A stretch of DNA of 5,276 nt, taken from an uncultured Collinsella sp. (lineage in GTDB: Bacteria > Actinomycetota > Coriobacteriia > Coriobacteriales > Coriobacteriaceae). The notes under the pieces were generated by a model. The model had not been told where the DNA came from. It saw only the letters and a program-made list of their open reading frames with translations, and did not search any database. The DNA lies in the NCBI GenBank assembly GCA_958348565.1, contig CATVZP010000113.1, positions 1-5,276 on the forward strand, read 5' to 3'. Position 1 is the stretch's first letter; every line of letters begins with the position of its first letter. Below are positions 1 through 4,197 of this stretch, piece by piece. Position numbers and translations under genes: made by a program.

Positions 1-12
1 TCACCTCGCCTC

Positions 13-79
13 AAACCATCACAACATTCAACGTTTTTTACCAAAATCGGGAAAAGCATCGAATGTTGTGATGGTTTTT
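13..79 (+). terminator. possible intrinsic terminator formed by hairpin copy 1
   Basis: The 17-bp stem of hairpin copy 1 ends in a run of five T (75-79), so on the + strand it could end transcription of a gene lying before the window. The 31-nt middle is long for a standard terminator, and copy 2 lacks the T run, so termination is unlikely to be the conserved role of the element. Confidence 0.35.
16..74 (+). repeat. 59-bp hairpin element, copy 1
   Basis: The arms CCATCACAACATTC (16-29) and GAATGTTGTGATGG (61-74) are perfect inverted repeats. The pairing extends outwards by AAA/TTT to give a 17-bp stem (13-29 with 61-77) around a 31-nt middle. The whole unit recurs at 1258-1316 in the same orientation with 54 of 59 bases identical, and the middle is conserved as well as the arms, so this is a dispersed element rather than a chance hairpin. 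Inside the middle, 32-38 and 43-49 can form an imperfect inner stem with one T-T mismatch. Flanking bases show no obvious target duplication. It could be a REP-like or miniature mobile element, or a repeated protein binding site; the family name is unknown to me. Confidence 0.85.
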
Positions 80-169
80 CTGCCACTCGAACCGGTGGAA
101 TCGCTTTCTTGCGCACGAAGGTGTGCGGACCCGTGGGCAGGGGAATAAGGTTGGTTATCCGACTTCATT

Positions 170-174
170 GGAGG
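170..174 (+). promoter_or_regulatory. ribosome binding site for the nuclease-like gene
   Basis: GGAGG sits 4 bases before the ATG at 179, slightly close but strong. It supports 179 as the start. No convincing -35/-10 pair was found in 80-165; TTGCGC at 109-114 has no -10 at the right distance. Confidence 0.7.
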
Positions 175-178
175 GCTC

Positions 179-1216
179 ATGGACCTGCCGATCGTCCTGT
201 CCCATAAGACTGCCTGGCTGTACCACAACGTGGCGCGCCCGTCCGAGCCGCTCTCGCGAGCAAGCAGTCTATACGATGAGGACTCGCTTGCTAACGAGGC
301 AGAACCGACCGCGAGCCTGCCCAAATTGGGACTCGACGCCAAGGGGCTGAGGGCTTCAACGGCAGTTGGGATCGTTGCCGACTATCTGGTTTCTCTTGGT
401 ATTCCACGAGAAGAGCTCGATCATATTGATGCGCTCGTCAACTTCGATTTTGAGCGCTCGACGCCGGCTGGATTTAGGTGCCACGTGTTTGGGGCGCCGG
501 TACCTCCAGACCATCTTATCGAGGTGGCAGAGGACCTTCTAGTGGTTGATGAGGCCATGTGCTTTGTCCAAGCGGGTTCGTGGATGAGCGAGCCCGAGCA
601 GTTGGAATATGGCTACGAAATCTGCGCCCGATACCATTTGAATCATCTGTCGACAGGCGATTATATCGAGATGGGGCAGAGGTATACCGTCGCCGATTTG
701 ATTGCTTATTGCAATGAGAACCGATCTCGTCAGGGGGCCATACGCGCAGCCGCCGTGCTCAAGCGCGTGCACGATGGCGCGCGGTCGCCCATGGAGACGG
801 CCACCGCAATCATGGTCGTAGCAAAACGTTCCCAGGGAGGGCTGGGATACGCCAAGATCGAGCTCAACCATCGGGTCGATGTTCCCAACGAGTTCAAGTA
901 TCTCGCAAAGGCCGGGTATTTCGAGATCGACGTATATGCGCCTGCGAGCGGTACGGGGATTGAGTACAACGGCTCGGACCATCTTGATAAACAGCGCAGC
1001 GCGTCGGATGCGGAGCGTATGACCGTGCTGAGCGCGCTGGGCTTTAGGACGATCGTCCTCACCGGGACCCAGTTTGCCCATCAGCTGCAATTGCACCGGG
1101 CGATGAACGCCATCGCACTCGCTATGGGTCTCAAGTGCGACCGAAGCGAAGCGTTCCAGAAACGTCAAAACGACCTGCGAGAATTCGTGATTCGGCACTG
1201 GGACGGCGGCCTTTAG
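179..1216 (+). CDS. AbiEi-like / DUF559-type protein with a predicted nuclease-fold C-terminal domain
   Basis: The product is 345 aa, probably cytoplasmic, with no signal peptide or membrane segment. Residues about 60-200 look like the central part of actinobacterial AbiEi-like proteins: a PVPPDHL stretch at 108-113, a helical region near 115-155, and a basic helix at 182-198. From 203 the pattern is that of DUF559/Vsr-like PD-(D/E)XK domains: SPMET (E206), EIDVY (D251), IEYNG (E262, with N264 where D is common), H268, DAER (277-280) and a final strand ending in LTGTQ. These are the residues expected to bind metal in active members of the fold. The first 58 residues are not recognised. No toxin partner lies beside it, so a toxin-antitoxin role is not supported here. 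GC varies strongly along the gene (about 43% in 661-720 by hand count, far higher in the next line), unlike the moa genes, which hints at a different history. The gene is flanked by two copies of a 59-bp hairpin. Function is inferred from motifs only; DNA cleavage is unproven. Confidence 0.75.
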   Translation: MDLPIVLSHKTAWLYHNVARPSEPLSRASSLYDEDSLANEAEPTASLPKLGLDAKGLRASTAVGIVADYLVSLGIPREELDHIDALVNFDFERSTPAGFRCHVFGAPVPPDHLIEVAEDLLVVDEAMCFVQAGSWMSEPEQLEYGYEICARYHLNHLSTGDYIEMGQRYTVADLIAYCNENRSRQGAIRAAAVLKRVHDGARSPMETATAIMVVAKRSQGGLGYAKIELNHRVDVPNEFKYLAKAGYFEIDVYAPASGTGIEYNGSDHLDKQRSASDAERMTVLSALGFRTIVLTGTQFAHQLQLHRAMNAIALAMGLKCDRSEAFQKRQNDLREFVIRHWDGGL

Positions 1217-1257
1217 GGGCGTTCTGGCCTTTCTACGGGGTGCCGTGGGCAGGCAAG

Positions 1258-1316
1258 CCATCACAACATTCGACGTTTTTCGTCAAAAACGGGAAAAGCA
1301 TCGAATGTTGTGATGG
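1258..1316 (+). repeat. 59-bp hairpin element, copy 2
   Basis: Same element and orientation as 16-74, starting 41 bases after the stop of the nuclease-like gene. The stem is 16 bp (1258-1273 with 1301-1316). A second, perfect 7-bp hairpin, CGTTTTT/AAAAACG, sits within the middle (1274-1280 with 1285-1291), so the element can form a two-tier structure. The five differences from copy 1 all fall between the 14-bp arms: one just inside the left arm (1272), three in the inner loop region (1281-1283) and one in the inner stem (1289). No T run follows on either strand, so it is not a standard terminator. It separates the nuclease-like gene from the moaA promoter region. Confidence 0.85.
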
Positions 1317-1381
1317 TCTGTGTTGAGGATGGGCTTGGGAAGTCCGTTTTGCTCGAAGCGACCTGTCCTGTCGTACGGGTG

Positions 1382-1409
1382 TCGGCATGATTCTCTCGTG
1401 GGGTATTAT
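1382..1409 (+). promoter_or_regulatory. candidate promoter of the moaA operon
   Basis: TATTAT at 1404-1409 is a good -10 box (5 of 6 to TATAAT). TCGGCA at 1382-1387 matches TTGACA at 4 of 6 positions with a 16-bp spacer. Transcription would start near 1416, giving a leader of about 35 nt. That leader is too short to hold a molybdenum cofactor riboswitch, and I see no such fold in 1317-1449. Confidence 0.45.
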
Positions 1410-1439
1410 GTTTTCCGAAGAATAAAACGCCGCGTGAGG

Positions 1440-1444
1440 GGAGG
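1440..1444 (+). promoter_or_regulatory. ribosome binding site deciding the GTG start of moaA
   Basis: GGAGG lies within a longer purine run (1436-1445), 5 bases before GTG at 1450. The nearest ATG, at 1469, is in a different frame. The conserved MoaA start region (FGRDINYLRIAVTDKC) begins 10 codons after the GTG, so the GTG is the start. Confidence 0.8.
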
Positions 1445-1449
1445 GCTGC

Positions 1450-2505
1450 GTGGACGGGCGCGTGCAACATGACGGCTTTGGCCGCGATATCAACTACCTG
1501 CGCATTGCCGTTACCGACAAGTGCAATTTCCGCTGCATTTACTGCATGCCGGCCGATGGCGTGGCGCCCCGTGCGCACGACGAGCTGCTCAGTGCCGAGG
1601 AAATCGCCCGCTTTGTGCGCCTGGTGGCGGGAGGGGGCATTCGCCACGTGCGCCTGACGGGTGGCGAGCCGCTGGTCAGCCGGCGCATCATCCCGCTCAT
1701 TCGCGATATCCGCGCGATCCCGCAGATCGAGGACATCTCGCTTACCACCAACGGCGCCCTGCTGCCCAAGCTGGCGCCGCAGCTCAAAGATGCCGGGCTT
1801 GACCGCGTCAACATCTCGCTCGACACGCTCGACCCCGATCTGTTTGGAAAGATCACGCGCCTGGGCCGGCTCGAGCAGACCATGGCTGGCATCGACGCGG
1901 CGCTGGCTTGGGGCTTTGAGCCCGTTAAGGTCAACTGCGTTGTGGTGCGCCGACTCAACCAGGATGTGGCGGCCCTCGCGCGGCTCACGCTCGACCGCCC
2001 CATCCACCTGCGCTTTATCGAATACATGCCCATCGGCGACGAACACACAAGTTCGCATTGCGCCGTGGACCCTCACGCACCCACGCTCAATCCCGATCTG
2101 TGGGATGCGAGCGACACCGTGCCGAGCGACGAGCTGCGAGCGCGCATCAATGCCGGGGCCGCCGCGGCGGGTCTGGGCGAGCTCGAGCCGCTCGACATCA
2201 ACGACGCTCCTGCCGGCGCGGGCCCTGCGCGCTACTGGCACTTTCCGGGCGCGGCGGGAACGGTTGGTTTCATCAGCGCCATGTCCAACCATTTTTGCGC
2301 GAACTGCAACCGTCTGCGCCTGACGGCCGATGGCAACGTGCGTCCGTGCCTGTTCAGCGATGCCGAGTATTCGGTGCGCGACGCCCTGCGCCGTGGTGAT
2401 GATATGCAGGTGCTTTCGATTTGGCGCGATGCCGTGGCCCACAAACCGCAGGAACACGCGATAATTGAGGGCACGCAACGATTTATGTCCCAAATCGGAG
2501 GATGA
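1450..2505 (+). CDS. moaA: GTP 3',8-cyclase MoaA (radical SAM)
   Basis: MoaA carries out the first step of molybdenum cofactor synthesis in the cytoplasm: it rearranges GTP to (8S)-3',8-cyclo-7,8-dihydro-GTP, which MoaC then uses. The 351-aa product has all family marks. The radical SAM cluster is C25-x3-C29-x2-C32, inside VTDKCNFRCIYCMP. The SAM-binding TGGEP is at 70-74 and NISLDTL at 121-127. The second iron-sulfur cluster is C283-x2-C286-x13-C300, inside CANCNRLRLT and RPCLF. The chain ends in the conserved Gly-Gly tail (350-351) that MoaA needs for activity. It is slightly longer than the usual 320-340 aa because of extra residues around 198-225, after EYMPIGD. The start is GTG with a strong ribosome binding site. 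It is the first gene of an operon with the moaC-mobB fusion, whose start lies 4 bases beyond the stop. The assignment is secure. Confidence 0.97.
   Translation: MDGRVQHDGFGRDINYLRIAVTDKCNFRCIYCMPADGVAPRAHDELLSAEEIARFVRLVAGGGIRHVRLTGGEPLVSRRIIPLIRDIRAIPQIEDISLTTNGALLPKLAPQLKDAGLDRVNISLDTLDPDLFGKITRLGRLEQTMAGIDAALAWGFEPVKVNCVVVRRLNQDVAALARLTLDRPIHLRFIEYMPIGDEHTSSHCAVDPHAPTLNPDLWDASDTVPSDELRARINAGAAAAGLGELEPLDINDAPAGAGPARYWHFPGAAGTVGFISAMSNHFCANCNRLRLTADGNVRPCLFSDAEYSVRDALRRGDDMQVLSIWRDAVAHKPQEHAIIEGTQRFMSQIGG
2497..2501 (+). promoter_or_regulatory. ribosome binding site of moaC-mobB inside the end of moaA
   Basis: GGAGG is 8 bases before ATG 2510 and is formed by the two Gly codons (GGA GGA) that end MoaA. 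This favours ATG 2510 over the in-frame ATG at 2465, which has no such site and would put 15 extra, uncharacteristic residues on the protein. Confidence 0.8.
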
Positions 2506-2509
2506 TCAT

Positions 2510-3811
2510 ATGGCCAAGAGCAGGTACGCCGATGCCACCAAGGCCGCTCGCAGGGCCGCGATGTCTGCCCACAAAGACGCGGCCGCGGCAAGCGATGCCG
2601 ACACGTCCGTGCAGCCGTCTGTCAGCGCTGTCGTCGAGCCCGCCCGTGACGCCCGTCGCGATGAGCTGACGCATGTGGACGCCAAGGGTGAGGTGCGCAT
2701 GGTCGACGTGTCCGACAAGGCCGAGACGCATCGCATCGCCATTGCTGAGGGCACCATCCTCATGCACCCCGAGACGCAGGCCATGGTGCTGCAGGACCGC
2801 GCCAAAAAGGGCGACGTGCTTGCCTGCGCGCGCGTGGCGGGCATTATGGCCATCAAACGCACGAGCGACATCATCCCCATGTGCCATCCGTTGCTCATTA
2901 CCAAGAGTAAGTGCGACATTGCGCCCATTGCTTCGGCGGGGACGCCGGCCGAGGACGTGCCCGAGGGCTGGGCGCCGGCGCGCGCGGACGGGCAGGTTGG
3001 CTTTTACGTTCTGGTTACGGCGGGCGTGACGGGCAAGACGGGTATCGAGATGGAGGCTCTGACCGGCGCGAGTGCCGCGTGTCTGACCATCTATGACATG
3101 TGCAAGGCAGTTGATCGCGGCATGGAGATCGTCGACGTGCGCCTGCTGCACAAGGAGGGCGGCCGCTCGGGCGTGTGGGATCGCGCAGAGCGTCAGGCCG
3201 CTGCTGCTGAGGCCGTGGGAGCCGCAGGCGACGCACCCGCGAGCGCACCCGTCGCCGTCGCGCCCGCAGCTCCCACTCCGGCCGTCCCCGCGATCGCGTT
3301 TATCGGCTACCAAAACTCGGGCAAGACCACGCTCGTCGAGAAGGTTATCGCCGAGCTTACTCGCCGCGGCCTGCGCGTGGGTTCGCTCAAGCATCACGGG
3401 CACCACGGCTTTGATATCGATGTGCCCGCTAAGGACACCTGGCGCCATCACCAGGCTGGATCCAAGCACGTGGGCCTCATCTGCGCCACGCGCTGGGCGG
3501 AGTACGCCGACACGCGCGAGGAGGACGAGATGCCCGCGCGCGAGTTGCTGTCACGCTACAACGATGTCGACGTGGTGATCATCGAGGGTTACAAGACCGA
3601 GGGCTTCGACAACATCGTGGTCGCGCGCTCCGGTGTCGACCGTCTGCGCGGCAAGAGCTCGCTCGACCTGGTCGACGGTCACACGCTGGCCCTTGCCTGC
3701 AACGAGGCCCTGGCGCGTCAGGCCTTCGACGCCGGCTTTGCGACCCGAGCCATCAACATCAACGATGCCCGAGCCATCTGCGATCTCATCCAAGACCACC
3801 TTCAGGCTTGA
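2510..3811 (+). CDS. moaC-mobB: MoaC-MobB fusion: cyclic pyranopterin monophosphate synthase plus Mo-cofactor guanylyltransferase partner
   Basis: The 433-aa cytoplasmic protein has two enzyme domains. An Ala-rich tail (1-52) of unknown role comes first. Residues 53-224 are MoaC, which converts the MoaA product to cyclic pyranopterin monophosphate: LTHVDAKGEVRMVDVSDKAET, KRTSDIIPMCHPLL (116-129), TGKTGIEMEALTGAS (174-188) and TIYDMCKAV, whose D196 and K199 match the catalytic Asp128 and Lys131 of E. coli MoaC. About 14 extra residues lie near 143-160. An Ala/Pro linker runs from 225 to 260. Residues 261-433 are MobB, a GTP-binding protein that helps MobA attach GMP to molybdopterin: Walker A G266-YQNS-GKTT, SLKHHGHHGFDID (292-304), DTWRHHQAGS (309-318) and VDVVIIEGYK (353-362). 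Both domains look complete with no frameshift. The gene is probably translated together with moaA. Finding an early-step and a last-step enzyme on one chain is unusual; no mobA is in the window. Confidence 0.95.
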   Translation: MAKSRYADATKAARRAAMSAHKDAAAASDADTSVQPSVSAVVEPARDARRDELTHVDAKGEVRMVDVSDKAETHRIAIAEGTILMHPETQAMVLQDRAKKGDVLACARVAGIMAIKRTSDIIPMCHPLLITKSKCDIAPIASAGTPAEDVPEGWAPARADGQVGFYVLVTAGVTGKTGIEMEALTGASAACLTIYDMCKAVDRGMEIVDVRLLHKEGGRSGVWDRAERQAAAAEAVGAAGDAPASAPVAVAPAAPTPAVPAIAFIGYQNSGKTTLVEKVIAELTRRGLRVGSLKHHGHHGFDIDVPAKDTWRHHQAGSKHVGLICATRWAEYADTREEDEMPARELLSRYNDVDVVIIEGYKTEGFDNIVVARSGVDRLRGKSSLDLVDGHTLALACNEALARQAFDAGFATRAININDARAICDLIQDHLQA

Positions 3812-3818
3812 CGCTGCG

Positions 3819-3916
3819 CCGGCCCCAAGCACCCCATCTCGCCCCTCAAGCCGTCGCTCGCGTACCAAAGTACGCGTCGCTCCTCTTTCGGGGCGACCTG
3901 GGGCACTTGGAACCGG
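3819..3916. repeat. long imperfect palindrome with a nested perfect hairpin
   Basis: The 27-nt arms 3819-3845 and 3890-3916 pair at 21 of 27 positions, including CCGG, CCAAG, CCCCA and TCGCCCC blocks. At the centre is a perfect 7-bp hairpin, CGCGTAC (3859-3865) and GTACGCG (3870-3876), with loop CAAA. GTCGCTC occurs just before the inner hairpin (3853-3859), and GTCGCTC occurs again at its far side (3876-3882). The element begins 7 bases after the moaC-mobB stop. No T run follows, so it is not a standard terminator, though such a fold in the RNA could protect the 3' end. It looks like a dispersed palindromic unit, but there is only one copy in this window. Confidence 0.65.
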
Positions 3917-3936
3917 CTCGCTGCGCTGCCATAACA

Positions 3937-3965
3937 TGCCAAAAAGGGACAGGTTTGTTTTGGCA
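3937..3965. repeat. REP-like hairpin with GGGACAGG core
   Basis: The arms TGCCAAAA (3937-3944) and TTTTGGCA (3958-3965) are a perfect 8-bp inverted repeat around AGGGACAGGTTTG. The layout (A-rich arm, GGGACAGG, T-rich arm) parallels the hairpin 26 bases downstream at 3991-4023, which has GGGGCCAGG between A-rich and T-rich arms. From memory, palindromes with this type of core occur in many bacteria as REP-like sequences, sometimes near IS200-like (RAYT) transposases; no such transposase is in the window. Confidence 0.55.
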
Positions 3966-3990
3966 GGTTTTATCTGGGCAAACGTCATTT

Positions 3991-4028
3991 CCACCACAAA
4001 GGGGCCAGGCACCTTTGTGGTGGTTTTT
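3991..4028 (+). terminator. intrinsic terminator after the moa operon
   Basis: CCACCACAAAGG (3991-4002) and CCTTTGTGGTGG (4012-4023) form a perfect 12-bp stem with a 9-nt loop, followed at once by TTTTT (4024-4028). This is a textbook Rho-independent terminator on the + strand and would end transcription of moaA-moaC-mobB about 180 bases after its stop. It also separates that operon from the transporter promoter just beyond it. On the other strand the stem is followed by AAATG, not T, so it works in one direction only. Confidence 0.85.
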
Positions 4029-4031
4029 GCT

Positions 4032-4068
4032 TTGGTAGATGTGTGGGGCATGCCTTACAATCTACCAA
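4032..4068 (+). promoter_or_regulatory. candidate promoter lying within a 9-bp inverted repeat (possible operator)
   Basis: TTGGTA (4032-4037, 4 of 6 to consensus) and TACAAT (4056-4061, 5 of 6) are 18 bp apart, a fair -35/-10 pair with a start near 4068. The perfect inverted repeat TTGGTAGAT (4032-4040) and ATCTACCAA (4060-4068) covers both the -35 box and the end of the -10 box. A further palindrome, GGCATGCC (4047-4054), lies in the middle. A dimeric repressor bound here would block polymerase; alternatively the fold acts in RNA. It would drive the transporter gene with a leader of about 130 nt. Confidence 0.5.
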
Positions 4069-4149
4069 GTAGTTCATGACGGGCGAAAAACGGAGAGAAG
4101 GGGCTTGATGCGTCCTTAGTGTTTCTTGCGAATAGATTGATTTGACAGA

Positions 4150-4168
4150 CGGTGGTGAATGCCCACCG
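4150..4168 (+). repeat. small GC-rich hairpin in the transporter leader
   Basis: CGGTGG (4150-4155) and CCACCG (4163-4168) form a 6-bp stem with a 7-nt loop, ending 18 bases before the ribosome binding site. No T run follows, so it is not a terminator. It could affect translation, or it may be chance. Confidence 0.35.
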
Positions 4169-4186
4169 CCCGTATTCGTATGAAAC

Positions 4187-4192
4187 AAGGAG
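4187..4192 (+). promoter_or_regulatory. ribosome binding site of the transporter gene
   Basis: AAGGAG is 5 bases before ATG 4198 and supports that start. The next in-frame Met (codon 23) lies at the edge of the first membrane segment and has no such site. Confidence 0.8.
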
Positions 4193-4197
4193 TCTCC

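Larger units (their letters stand above)
3812..4197. other. 386-bp spacer rich in palindromes, no gene seen
   Basis: No reading frame here has both a ribosome binding site and a recognisable product. In order it holds a long palindrome (3819-3916), a GGGACAGG hairpin (3937-3965), an intrinsic terminator (3991-4028), a promoter within an inverted repeat (4032-4068), a stretch with no clear signal (4069-4140), and a leader hairpin (4150-4168) before the transporter start. Frames that run into it from the moaC-mobB region are shadows of that gene. Confidence 0.8.

Noticed and set aside
1258..1316. Hairpin copy 2 as terminator of the nuclease-like gene
   Set aside because: No T run follows the stem on either strand.
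16..1316. CRISPR array
   Set aside because: There are only two repeat copies, about 1.2 kb apart with a gene between them, and no regular spacers.
1317..1449. Possible molybdenum cofactor riboswitch before moaA
   Set aside because: The likely leader is about 35 nt, and no extended helical fold could be drawn in the region.
1233..1493. Small frames through the hairpin copies (also 28-342 on - and 1135-1326 on +), with similar peptides in both copies
   Set aside because: The shared peptides come only from the repeated 59-bp DNA element; outside it the frames do not match, so these are not real small proteins.
1261..2493. A 410-codon open frame on the - strand across moaA
   Set aside because: It is antisense to a clear moaA, has a low-complexity Arg/His/Ala-rich product, and is a side effect of GC-rich codon use.
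2465..2509. Earlier in-frame ATG for the moaC-mobB gene
   Set aside because: It lies within moaA without a ribosome binding site; ATG 2510 has GGAGG at 8 bases.
2483..3469. A 328-codon open frame on the - strand across moaC-mobB
   Set aside because: It shadows a gene with two fully recognisable domains; no family features and no good ribosome binding site.
4142..4147. Perfect TTGACA -35 box before the transporter gene
   Set aside because: The bases at the correct -10 distance are GC-rich (within 4163-4170); the nearest AT-rich hexamer is 23 bp or more away.
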